DNA of 26,856 nt from JADFOB01 sp964651325. Lineage in GTDB: Bacteria > Planctomycetota > Phycisphaerae > UBA1845. Below the pieces are notes generated by a model that was not told the DNA's origin, did no database searches, and saw only the letters and a program-made list of their open reading frames with translations. The position numbers were made by a program, and so were the translations under genes. Location of the stretch: contig CAZYXP010000028.1 in NCBI GenBank assembly GCA_964651325.1, positions 1-26,856 of the forward strand, given 5' to 3'. Shown here one piece after another: positions 17,404 through 24,990 of the stretch (position 1 is the first letter of the stretch; the number at the start of each line of letters is the position of its first letter).

Positions 17404-18282
17404 ATGGGACTTGTAGGGCAATGCTATTATTCGGCGGCCGCCACGCGCGTGGGGCAAACGATGGGCCGCCGCGCTCTTGGATGGCTGCGCGCGTTGGGCG
17501 TGCTGAAACATTTCCGCTTGCCGTTGGATGCCTTGTCGCTGAACCATGCGTCATGCCGAGAACTGATGAGACTCTGGTCGAACATCCACTGGGCCGATGC
17601 CGGCGGGATGATGCCGGCGGAGCAGTTGCTCGCCGTGTACCGGTTGGCGGCGACCTGGCCGGTGGCCGGAGACGTGGTCGAGCTGGGTTCCTGGCGAGGC
17701 TCCACGACTTCCTACCTGGCGACCGCCTGCAGGGCATTCGGTGAGGGCACAGTTTATGCGGTAGACACATTCCGCGGGACCAAGGAAGGCCAAACCACAT
17801 ACGCCGCCCTGTCGCGCCATGGAGGGGAAACCCTTACGGATTTCACCGATCAGATCACACGGGCGGGCGTGACGGATGGGATCAGGCCTCTGGTCGGACT
17901 GACCACGGAGACGGCCCGCTCATATCCGGGACGAAGAATTCGGGTCGTCCTGGTCGATGCCGACCATTCGTTTGACGGCGTCCGCGCCGATTTCGAGGCC
18001 TGGCTGCCCCATATGGCCGTCGGTGGATTGATCATTTTTCACGACTACCTCATGCCCGAAGTGGCGCGGTTTATCGATTCAGTGGTGCGCCGGCATCCGG
18101 CCATCGATTCGGCGCCGGGCCTTGTGGCTGAGAATGTTTTCGCAGTAACCAAGAAATGCGAGGCCGTCGCTTCACACGAGCTCGGTTCACAGTGCAGTCC
18201 GAAAACGGCGGATCGGACGATCCATCGACCGATGGACGCGGATCCGTGCGAGGTCTTGGCTCGCGAATACCAGGTGGACTGA
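17404..18282 (+). CDS. Class I SAM-dependent methyltransferase in the polysaccharide locus
   Basis: A 292-residue protein of the Methyltransf_24 type. Motif I is DVVELGSWRGSTTSYLA (near residue 98), the acidic residue after beta 2 is in YAVDTFRGT, and the C-terminal part of the fold shows VVLVDADHSFDGV and GGLIIFHDYL. This subfamily often acts on sugars of secondary-metabolite or cell-surface glycans. The ribosome site AAGGAGG (17390-17396) is perfect and spaced 7 bases from ATG 17404, so I prefer this to GTG 17398. The last 45 residues look disordered. Flanking glycosyltransferases and an upstream Wzt with a glycan-reading domain make O-methylation of the exported chain an attractive but unproven role. 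Confidence 0.87.
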   Translation: MGLVGQCYYSAAATRVGQTMGRRALGWLRALGVLKHFRLPLDALSLNHASCRELMRLWSNIHWADAGGMMPAEQLLAVYRLAATWPVAGDVVELGSWRGSTTSYLATACRAFGEGTVYAVDTFRGTKEGQTTYAALSRHGGETLTDFTDQITRAGVTDGIRPLVGLTTETARSYPGRRIRVVLVDADHSFDGVRADFEAWLPHMAVGGLIIFHDYLMPEVARFIDSVVRRHPAIDSAPGLVAENVFAVTKKCEAVASHELGSQCSPKTADRTIHRPMDADPCEVLAREYQVD

Positions 18283-18286
18283 ATCC

Positions 18287-19546
18287 ATGAAGGGCCAAAT
18301 TCGCGTGATGATCGACGCTCGAATGCTCATCGGGCGGTTCAGTGGCGTCGGCCGATTTGTCACGTCGTTGATCCGTGGTCTCCAGGCGAGCGGCAGGGTT
18401 GACGTGGTTGCGCTGTGTGGGGACGCGAATGACCAGCAGACGCCGTTTGACCCCGGCGTGGAGCTGATTCGATCAAGCTTTCGGCGCCGCGATCGCTCCG
18501 CAATGCGCCGCCTGGTGTGGGAAGAACATCATTTGCCCAGCCTCATAGACAACGCGGGCGTTGATCTCTATCACGCGACCTGGAACAGCGGCGTCCCGGC
18601 GTTTAGCCCCGTTCCCGTCGTGTTGACGATTCACGATCTGATCCCGTGGCTCAATCCCAAAGAACACTTCGCACGAATGTGGGATCGGCTCGCCTACCGA
18701 ACGGCTATGCGCTGGTCCGCCGCGCGAGCGACCGCGATTACCGCCGTGAGCAAATTCTCCCGGCGGCAAGTCATGGACCACCTCGGCGCCGAACCGGCGC
18801 GCGTGACCACGATCTACAACGGCGCTGTCTTGCCCGCGCCCGGTTTACCAAGACCGCGGAGCCGTCAAGCCGGCGCGCCCTACCTGCTCTACGTCGGCGG
18901 ACACCAGCATCGCAAGAATGTGGCGGGCTTGCTTCGAACGATCGCGCGAGCGTGGGCGCATGGCCACGAACATCTGGAGCTTCACCTGACCGGCCAGCCG
19001 GAGATGCTGGAACCCGAGGCCGCCAGGATGTACCGATCGCTGCAAGATCGATCTCGGATCCGGTTCTTGGGGCACCCGGATGACCAAGCATTGGCCCGTG
19101 AGTACGCCCACGCCCGCGCGATGGTGTTTCTGTCGCGAGATGAGGGATTCGGCCTGCCGGTGATCGAGGCGATGGGGCACGGATGTCCCGTTATCGCTTC
19201 CGATCGCGCAGCGTTGCCCGAGGTGGCCGGCGATGCTGCCGAGATCGTCAATCCAGACGACCCGAAAGCGGTAAGCAGGGCGATCGATCGTGTCTGCTGC
19301 GACTCGCCCCAACGCGCCCGTCTCGTCGAAAAGGGGCTACTTCGGGCCAAACAGTTTACATGGAGGCGGACAACCATCGGCATGATGCAAGTCTACGAGG
19401 GGATTTGTGGCCAAGACCGAGGTCTTTCGGAGCCCGAGACTTCGCGGATTCGTCACGGTTCGCTAGCGGGATTGGTTGCTGAGACGGTCCCCGGGGCGGA
19501 CGTGAGGGAATCCGCCCCCCCGGAGTCGCCATGCCACACGCGCTAA
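18287..19546 (+). CDS. GT4-type glycosyltransferase (group 1)
   Basis: A 419-residue retaining GT-B glycosyltransferase. The N-terminus has VMIDARMLIGRFSGVGRFVTSL, followed by VDLYHATWNSGVPAF and VVLTIHDLIPW, as in mannosyl/rhamnosyltransferases of O-antigen loci. The C-terminal donor domain has AVSKFSRRQV, YLLYVGGHQHRKN, and the EX7E motif at E286/E294 in DEGFGLPVIEAMGHG, with VIASDRAALPEVAGDAA after it. The final 45 residues are not part of the fold. The start at ATG 18287 lies 4 bases after the methyltransferase stop, with AGGTGG upstream. It is the last gene of the polysaccharide block. Confidence 0.92.
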   Translation: MKGQIRVMIDARMLIGRFSGVGRFVTSLIRGLQASGRVDVVALCGDANDQQTPFDPGVELIRSSFRRRDRSAMRRLVWEEHHLPSLIDNAGVDLYHATWNSGVPAFSPVPVVLTIHDLIPWLNPKEHFARMWDRLAYRTAMRWSAARATAITAVSKFSRRQVMDHLGAEPARVTTIYNGAVLPAPGLPRPRSRQAGAPYLLYVGGHQHRKNVAGLLRTIARAWAHGHEHLELHLTGQPEMLEPEAARMYRSLQDRSRIRFLGHPDDQALAREYAHARAMVFLSRDEGFGLPVIEAMGHGCPVIASDRAALPEVAGDAAEIVNPDDPKAVSRAIDRVCCDSPQRARLVEKGLLRAKQFTWRRTTIGMMQVYEGICGQDRGLSEPETSRIRHGSLAGLVAETVPGADVRESAPPESPCHTR

Positions 19547-19584
19547 CGAAGTTTTGGGCACTGTGAATTGCACGCTGCCCGGTC

Positions 19585-19613
19585 TCGACACACGGGGCAT
19601 CCTGTGCCATACT
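19585..19613 (+). promoter_or_regulatory. Possible sigma70-type promoter for greA
   Basis: TCGACA (19585-19590, five of six consensus positions) is followed after 17 bases by CATACT (19608-19613, four of six). It lies in the 115-base spacer after the last glycosyltransferase and 48 bases before the greA start. It would separate greA from the polysaccharide operon. Confidence 0.42.
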
Positions 19614-19661
19614 GTGCGGCTCGGTCGATCGAGCGTCCTTGGATTGTGGAGGGATTTCGCC

Positions 19662-21890
19662 TTGGCCATGCAGCCTGACTCTCTTGTGAAACTTGTGACG
19701 ACGGGCAACGTACGAACCGTCGAAGAAGAATGGATGCAACTCATCGAATCGGTCGGTGATTCGCCTTGCGGGCTCGCGGCGTACGACCAAGTGCTTGCGG
19801 CGCTTCGTCAAGCGGACAAAATCGAGCAGGCTGGCGCCCTTGCATGGGCTGCGCTTGAAGGGCTCTCGGGCAAATTCGAACCCGCCGAGGTACTACCCCT
19901 TGCAGGTGCATTCCTTCTGGCGGTCGGCAACCACGAGGACCTGCGCAAGCAGGTCTCAGCATTGTACCGGGAAGTTCATGCCGATGCCGAAGCCCTTGAC
20001 GGCCTGATCAAAGAAGCGGGGCTGGAAGGCGGGCGTCCGGTTCGCCGAGCGCTAAGAACGCTGGATGTCTGCCTGCCCTTAGAGGTAGGTAGTTTCCTGC
20101 GCGCTCGCGATGAGGTTCAGGCGGCGCGCGTGGATGCCATCGACAAATCGGTTTGGGAGTTTGAAATCACGACCCCGACTGGCCCGCAGTCGCATGGGGC
20201 GGTTCGCCTGGCCGACCAATATGAGCAGGTCACCGCCAATGATTTCACGGTCCGGCGATTCTTCTTCCCCGACGAACTCCAAAAAGCGTTGGACAAAAAG
20301 CCGGGCTCGGTGGTCTTGGAGGTTGTGGCCGCGCGCGGTGGTGAATTGACGCGAGACGAGGTGGAGCTGGCGCTTGTGCCAAGCGTCCTTGCGCCTGACG
20401 ATTGGAAGAAATGGTGGTCGCGTGCCCGAACGGGGCTCAAAAAATACCCAAACGTCGAGTTGGACCGCAAGGCGCCCTATACCATCACGGTGCGCGAAGC
20501 GCCCCGCACGCCTGAGGAACTTCATCTTAGGAATTTTGAAAAGACGTTTGACCCGATCGAGCAATTCAACGCGGTGGAAGAATATGTGCGTGAGTGCAAG
20601 CAGCGCAATGAAGAGCCATCGCCTGACGTTATTTCCCGCTGCTACGTGAAAATCAAGAGCGACGCCGAGCGAGCGATTGAGTTGCGTAGCGAGAAGGCGG
20701 GGCTGTTTTCCATGCTGGTGCGGTATGTCGGGGAACTTGGGGGAATCGAAGGAGCCGCCGATCCAGCCCACGTCGTGTTTCGTGCCGACTCCGGCGTTGA
20801 GGACCTTTTTGGCGCGATCACCATCGAACGCTTGCATAATCTGGCGTGCCAGACGTTGACCGAGGTAAGGCCGGACTCATGGCGCGAGGACATCATCCAA
20901 TGGTTTCCGGCGTTCCCGCTGAGCGCTTGCGACCGTGAAGCCAAACGGCTTTGCGACGCGGGCTGCGAAGCTGAGCAGTTCGCCGCCATCGTCGATCAGG
21001 CCTTTGCGGATCCAATCCGTTGTTTTGAAGTGGTGCTTTGGGTTTGGAACGGTCCGGCCATCGACGAGGCGGTGTCCGCCAAGCCGCTGATCACTATTCT
21101 GTCGCGTATCCTGCGCACGCTTGCGGAAGTCGGTCGAAACGACGCGATCGACCGAGAAACCACCAAAGCGATAGCCTCGCGCACGCGGGCCATACTCTCT
21201 GCTCGCAGGCATGAGCGTTTCAAGGCATGCCTCGAGGAAATCGAGCTGAGCATGGCCAGCGCTTTGCAAACCCAACTCCGACGCGTCGATTCGCTTGGGC
21301 GCGCGGTTCGCGAGGACGTACTCAGGCTGCTTCGGGCGAAGTTCCCGGAGCTTGCCGCCAAACCGGAAGTCGCTCCGTGGGATCGCGAGGACATCTTGTA
21401 CGTAACGCGCGATGGCTACTTCAAGAAGCAGAAGGAAATCGACCATCACGTCAACGTGAAAATGAAAGACAACGCGCGCGCCATTGGGGAGGCCGCAGAA
21501 CGAGGAGACTTGAGCGAAAACTCGGAATACAAGTTTGCGCTCGAGGAACGGGATCTATTGCGGGCTCGCTTGGCGCAGATGAACGAAGAGATGGCGAAAG
21601 CCAAGATCGTGGAGATGGATGACATTCCGACCGATCACGCGGGCATAGGAACCCACGCGGTGTTTCACGAAGTCGGCGGCGAAGGCGTGTTCGAGTTGAC
21701 GCTCGTGGGATCCTGGGATTCCGACCCGGAAAACGGCTGGTACAACTACTCCGCCCCGCTGGCTCGCCTCGTGCTTGGGGCGAAAGTGGGTGATACGCTG
21801 CACTTTGATCATGCCAAGGCGACCGGTGACTACGAGTTGGTTAGCCTCAAGAACGGGCTGGCCGATGAAGTCGCGGAAAACGACGCTTAG
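19662..21890 (+). CDS. greA: Transcript cleavage factor GreA with about 560-residue N-terminal extension
   Basis: Gre factors enter the RNA polymerase secondary channel and stimulate cleavage of backtracked transcripts. A normal GreA has about 158 residues; this protein has about 742. Only the last 165 or so match: a coiled coil (DHHVNVKMKDN...LLRARLAQMNEEMAKAKIVEMDD) with the tip motif GDLSENSEY, whose D616/E619 correspond to the Mg-coordinating D41/E44 of E. coli GreA, then a C-terminal FKBP-like domain (GVFELTLVGSWDSDPENGWYNYSAPLARLVLGAKVGDTL). The extension is helical and charged, with a beta-rich part near residues 165-255 and the segment DDWKKWWSRARTGLKK. Chlamydial GreA is known to be similarly long (about 715 aa). 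TTG 19662 has GGAGGG at ideal spacing; ATG 19668 is the alternative. Confidence 0.88.
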   Translation: MAMQPDSLVKLVTTGNVRTVEEEWMQLIESVGDSPCGLAAYDQVLAALRQADKIEQAGALAWAALEGLSGKFEPAEVLPLAGAFLLAVGNHEDLRKQVSALYREVHADAEALDGLIKEAGLEGGRPVRRALRTLDVCLPLEVGSFLRARDEVQAARVDAIDKSVWEFEITTPTGPQSHGAVRLADQYEQVTANDFTVRRFFFPDELQKALDKKPGSVVLEVVAARGGELTRDEVELALVPSVLAPDDWKKWWSRARTGLKKYPNVELDRKAPYTITVREAPRTPEELHLRNFEKTFDPIEQFNAVEEYVRECKQRNEEPSPDVISRCYVKIKSDAERAIELRSEKAGLFSMLVRYVGELGGIEGAADPAHVVFRADSGVEDLFGAITIERLHNLACQTLTEVRPDSWREDIIQWFPAFPLSACDREAKRLCDAGCEAEQFAAIVDQAFADPIRCFEVVLWVWNGPAIDEAVSAKPLITILSRILRTLAEVGRNDAIDRETTKAIASRTRAILSARRHERFKACLEEIELSMASALQTQLRRVDSLGRAVREDVLRLLRAKFPELAAKPEVAPWDREDILYVTRDGYFKKQKEIDHHVNVKMKDNARAIGEAAERGDLSENSEYKFALEERDLLRARLAQMNEEMAKAKIVEMDDIPTDHAGIGTHAVFHEVGGEGVFELTLVGSWDSDPENGWYNYSAPLARLVLGAKVGDTLHFDHAKATGDYELVSLKNGLADEVAENDA

Positions 21891-21985
21891 CGGCGGTCGT
21901 TGACGGTGCCCCGGACGGTGGCACCGGCAGACCTCGCAATGCTGCAAGTGCGGCGGGCAGACGCCGCGCCAGGGGAGTGGTTTCC

Positions 21986-23050
21986 ATGAAAGTCGCAATC
22001 GTCGGACTACCCCAATCCGGAAAATCGACGTTGTTCTCCGCCGTGACTGGGGTCATTGCGGACCCGTACGCCGCGCCGGAAATCCACCAGGCTATGGTCA
22101 AAGTTCCCGACCCCCGCTTGACCTATCTGACGAACATTTGCAAACCGAAGAAAGTAGTCGAAGCGACGATTGAGTTTGTCGATGTTCCAGGCTGCTCGCC
22201 CGGTGATGCGAAGGGCCGGGACGAGTGGAAAAAACTCGTGCCGACCGTGCGCCAGGCGGAGCTACTTGTGGTCGTGGTGCGCGACTTTGAAAATGCTTCG
22301 GTGCCGTGCTACGGCGATGGCCTGGACCCAACGCGGGACTTCAAAACCACGTGGGAAGAATTCATCTTTGCCGATCTTGAGACCGTAACCACCCGCGTGG
22401 AGCGGCTTGAGAAGTCGCTCAAGAAACCCACCAAGACGCACGATGCGGAAAAACGAGAATTGATCTTGCTCTCCAAGTGTCGCGACGCCTTGGAAAGCGA
22501 AGCGCCGCTTTCCACGGTGATAACCTCAGATGAGGATCGCAAGGGCGTCGCGAGCTTTGGATTCCTGACGCAGAAACCCATCGTGTGCGTTGCCAACGTG
22601 GGCGACGACCGGGCCGGCGACGGCGGGGGAATCGACGTGGCACACGTCGAAGCGAGCATCGGCCTCAGCGCGTCGATAGAGGCCGAGATCGCCTTGCTCG
22701 ATGAATCCGATCGCACAGAGTTTCTAGCCGAACTGGGCCTGGCATCGCCGGCGCGGGATCGCCTGATTCAAACCTGCTACACGGCCTGCGGGTTGATTTC
22801 GTTTCTCACGATGGGGCCCGACGAAGTACGAGCCTGGCCCGTTAAGAAAGACAGCACAGCCGTGCAAGCGGCCGCCAAGATTCATACTGACATTGCCAAA
22901 GGGTTCATTCGCGCGGAGACGGTCGGCTATGACGACCTGGTCGCCCATGAGGACCACAAAGGTGCCAAGGCGGCGGGCAAGGTAAGGGCGGAGGGACGCT
23001 CGTACATCGTTCGCGACGGCGACATCCTCAACATCCTGACAAGCGCGTAG
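21986..23050 (+). CDS. YchF/OLA1-like P-loop NTPase, divergent
   Basis: YchF is a conserved Obg-family NTPase that prefers ATP and associates with ribosomes. This 354-residue protein aligns along its length. The P-loop is GLPQSGKST (7-15; canonical GLPNVGKST). It then has VPDPRL, EFVDVPG as G3, CVANVGDD at the base-specificity position, and a C-terminal TGS domain (SFLTMGPDEVRAWPVKK...IHTDIAKGFIRAETVGYDDLV...YIVRDGDILNI). Differences from YchF are marked: the GEGLGNQFL part of switch II is replaced by GRDEWKKLV, and the position of E. coli catalytic H114 appears to be Cys (in ASVPCYGDG). It may be a paralogue rather than the housekeeping copy, so no symbol is given. ATG 21986 has GGGGAG upstream. 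Confidence 0.85.
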   Translation: MKVAIVGLPQSGKSTLFSAVTGVIADPYAAPEIHQAMVKVPDPRLTYLTNICKPKKVVEATIEFVDVPGCSPGDAKGRDEWKKLVPTVRQAELLVVVVRDFENASVPCYGDGLDPTRDFKTTWEEFIFADLETVTTRVERLEKSLKKPTKTHDAEKRELILLSKCRDALESEAPLSTVITSDEDRKGVASFGFLTQKPIVCVANVGDDRAGDGGGIDVAHVEASIGLSASIEAEIALLDESDRTEFLAELGLASPARDRLIQTCYTACGLISFLTMGPDEVRAWPVKKDSTAVQAAAKIHTDIAKGFIRAETVGYDDLVAHEDHKGAKAAGKVRAEGRSYIVRDGDILNILTSA

Positions 23051-23146
23051 CACCACAAAAGAAATGATCCTGAAAAAAGGAACGCCTCTTGAAGGGGGCG
23101 GGGCGCCGCGCTCTAGCAGCGCTAGGACTGAAAACGCTAGAATAAC

Positions 23147-23220
23147 TACCGACGCCTGGACTCGAACCAGGGGCCCCCTGCTCCACAGGCAGGTGCTCTA
23201 ACCAGCTGAGCTACGTCGGC
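23147..23220 (-). tRNA. tRNA-His (anticodon GTG)
   Basis: A complete cloverleaf reads on the minus strand. The acceptor stem is GCCGACG/CGTCGGT (G1-U72 wobble), the D arm is GCTC/GAGC with GG in the loop, and the anticodon arm is CCTGC/GCAGG with loop CTGTGGA, giving anticodon GTG. The variable loop has 5 nt and the T arm is CCTGG/CCAGG with loop TTCGAGT. The length is 74 nt with no encoded CCA. A G precedes position 1 (23221), as expected for the extra G-1 of tRNA-His, but the discriminator is A rather than the usual bacterial C73. Confidence 0.95.
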
Positions 23221-23232
23221 CATGGGGTGCAT

Positions 23233-23260
23233 AGGATACTCTTGCTGGCGGGGTATGCAA
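23233..23260 (-). promoter_or_regulatory. Probable promoter of the tRNA-His gene
   Basis: On the minus strand TTGCAT (23260-23255) is followed after 16 bases by TATCCT (23238-23233), 12 bases before the mature tRNA 5' end. Both boxes match four of six consensus positions, and spacing and distance are right for a short leader. Confidence 0.5.
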
Positions 23261-23333
23261 GGCGGGCTCGGCCGGACGAAACGGTTCGGTTCGTGACACT
23301 TCCTGCCGATCGACGCGCCGAATCATAGCCGCT

Positions 23334-23525
23334 GGCGCAAGCCTACCACCCTGAAACCGTCCATCTCCCGATTGGCATGCGTCACTTCCAAGCCCTCCAT
23401 GTCGAGCGGGCAATCGGCGATCGGAATACTACCCGCGTAGGATGTCACCAGGCGAGCGCCAGGTGCTCTGTTCCCAACCGTGGGCGCAAGCCTGCGGACC
23501 CCGGAACCGACCATCTCTCGATTGG
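23334..23525. repeat. Dispersed repeat: imperfect direct copies flanking a spacer
   Basis: The 343-base stretch between the tRNA and the SDR gene has no believable gene. Two copies of a 42-43 bp sequence lie at 23334-23376 and 23483-23525, sharing GGCGCAAGCCT at the start, GAACCG-CCATCTC in the middle and CGATTGG at the end. The part before the second copy (23441-23474, ATGTCACC...AGCGCC...GGTGCTCTG) recurs upstream of the sensor kinase at 25801. This points to a multi-copy intergenic element. It is not a terminator of obvious form. Confidence 0.7.
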
Positions 23526-23563
23526 GGCACACGCGTACACCGCCACGCGGGAAACCCACTGCT

Positions 23564-24346
23564 TTAGATTTGCCGCAGATGAAACCCGCCGTCGATATCG
23601 AAAATCGAACCGGTAGAGAAAGGAAACGCGCCCCGCGCGATCGCGCCGACGGCCAGTGCCACGTCCTCGGGTCGACCCCATCGGTTGATCGGCGCCATGC
23701 CGTCGGCGAGCTTGGCGTCGTAGAAGGCGCGAACGGATTCGGATGAGGTCATGTCCGTTTCAATGATGCCGGGGCTGAGCTCGTAGACATGGATCCCAAA
23801 CTCCGCAAGGCGAACCGCGAACAGTTTGGTGATCATGCTCACGCCGGCCTTGCTGATGCAATACTCGCCGTAATTCGCCGCGGGCGTGTAGCGCCTTAGC
23901 GATGAGATGTTCACGATGGCGGCTCGATCAATGGCCTTGCGGCGGACCAAGGCGACCATTTCGTTGGCGACGCGCTGCGTCATGAAATAGGGGGCGCGCA
24001 GGTTGATGTTGAGGATATGGTCGTAACTAGCTTCCTCGGTTTCGAGGATGTCCTTGCGCTCGGCCGGTGCCGCACCCGCGTTGTTGACCAACAGGTCGAT
24101 CCGCCCGAAGCGCTCCATCGTCTTCGCGACAATCAAGTCGCGGTGCGACTTGGCCGTGACGTCGCCTTGAATGACCTCCGCCTCGGAGCCGGCTTGCTCG
24201 ATGAGCGCCCTCGTTTCCTCTGCGGCGCCGATGTTTTCGTGGTAGTTGAGGGCCACAGCGTAGTCGCTCGCCGCGAGTTCCACGCAAATCGCGCGGCCGA
24301 TGCCTCGCGATCCGCCGGTAACCAGCGCAACCTTTTGATCTGTCAT
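23564..24346 (-). CDS. Short-chain dehydrogenase/reductase (3-oxoacyl-ACP reductase-like)
   Basis: A 260-residue classical SDR. The NAD(P)-binding TGGSRGIG is at residues 10-17, NNAG at 88-91, and catalytic residues are N114, S149 (VNISSL), Y162 and K166 (GEYCISKAG). The sequence GEYCISKAGVSM...FAVRLAEFGIHVYELSPGIIETDMT resembles a FabG-related group annotated as 3-ketoacyl-ACP reductases, though many such proteins act on sugars or other small carbonyls. The substrate is therefore uncertain. ATG 24346 has GGAG 10 bases upstream on the minus strand. It stands alone, 176 bases downstream of rpsU, and no gene was found between. Confidence 0.9.
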   Translation of the reverse strand: MTDQKVALVTGGSRGIGRAICVELAASDYAVALNYHENIGAAEETRALIEQAGSEAEVIQGDVTAKSHRDLIVAKTMERFGRIDLLVNNAGAAPAERKDILETEEASYDHILNINLRAPYFMTQRVANEMVALVRRKAIDRAAIVNISSLRRYTPAANYGEYCISKAGVSMITKLFAVRLAEFGIHVYELSPGIIETDMTSSESVRAFYDAKLADGMAPINRWGRPEDVALAVGAIARGAFPFSTGSIFDIDGGFHLRQI

Positions 24347-24522
24347 GATTGAGACACTCCAGGTAGAGAAGCTGCTAGCGACCAGCCGGACCTATCGGGT
24401 CGATCAAGAAAATGGCTAAGAAAAAACCGCGGGGTGTGATCGACATCCCACGGTCGGCGTATTACTTTCGGTCGCAATTCGCTCGCGCAGGCATACCGCG
24501 ATGCCTTCGCGCCGGCGGCGAG

Positions 24523-24738
24523 CTAGCGTCTAGCCGACCCGACCAGCCCGTTGGGCTCGGCATCCTTCTGGATCTTTCGGATTGCCTTGCGTGATTCGCG
24601 TCGCTTGCGCACAGACGGCTTCTCGTAGTAGCTGTGTCGCTTAAGCTCCCGGGTAAGCCCTTCCCTTTGACAAAGGCGCTTAAACCGCTTGAGCATCTGC
24701 TGGATGGATTCGTTCCCACGAGGCCTGATCTTGATCAC
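24523..24738 (-). CDS. rpsU: Small ribosomal subunit protein bS21
   Basis: A 71-residue, very basic protein with the bS21 pattern: ESIQQMLKRFKRLCQREGLTRELKRHSYYEKPSVRKRRES. bS21 sits near the anti-Shine-Dalgarno end of 16S rRNA and assists initiation. The start is GTG 24738, preceded by TAGG on the minus strand. The C-terminal tail (KIQKDAEPNGLVGSARR) is slightly longer and less basic than in E. coli. The 252 bases upstream (24739-24990) contain no gene that I can see; they presumably carry its promoter, but no clear -35/-10 pair stands out. Confidence 0.94.
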   Translation of the reverse strand: MIKIRPRGNESIQQMLKRFKRLCQREGLTRELKRHSYYEKPSVRKRRESRKAIRKIQKDAEPNGLVGSARR

Positions 24739-24990
24739 CGTGCAACCTATCCTTTCAAAACACCAAGGTTTCCGCTACCTCACCGGCACATCGCCAAGGT
24801 TCGCGTCCTCGTCCTCTGTCGAGCGCGAGGCGAGGAATTGGGGAGCTTACCCTATCGAATCGTCTTGTGCCAGCGTCACTTTGAGAGAAATATGGGTACG
24901 ATCGAAAAATCACAACCCCCTTCGACAGGCCACGCCCATGCGAGAAACGTCCGATAACTCTCAACGCCGCCAGGGCTACTACCCGCAGCT

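Noticed and set aside
20079..20837. 252-residue open frame on the minus strand
   Set aside because: Antisense inside the greA extension, with no family similarity seen and no ribosome site.
23334..23525. CRISPR-like reading of the spaced direct repeats
   Set aside because: Only two copies about 150 bp apart with several mismatches, unequal spacing to the third copy, and no cas genes.
24412..24594. Small plus-strand frame beginning MAKKKPRG
   Set aside because: A short frame overlapping the antisense end of rpsU with no ribosome site. The AAGAAAAAAC run gives a misleading ribosomal-protein-like start.
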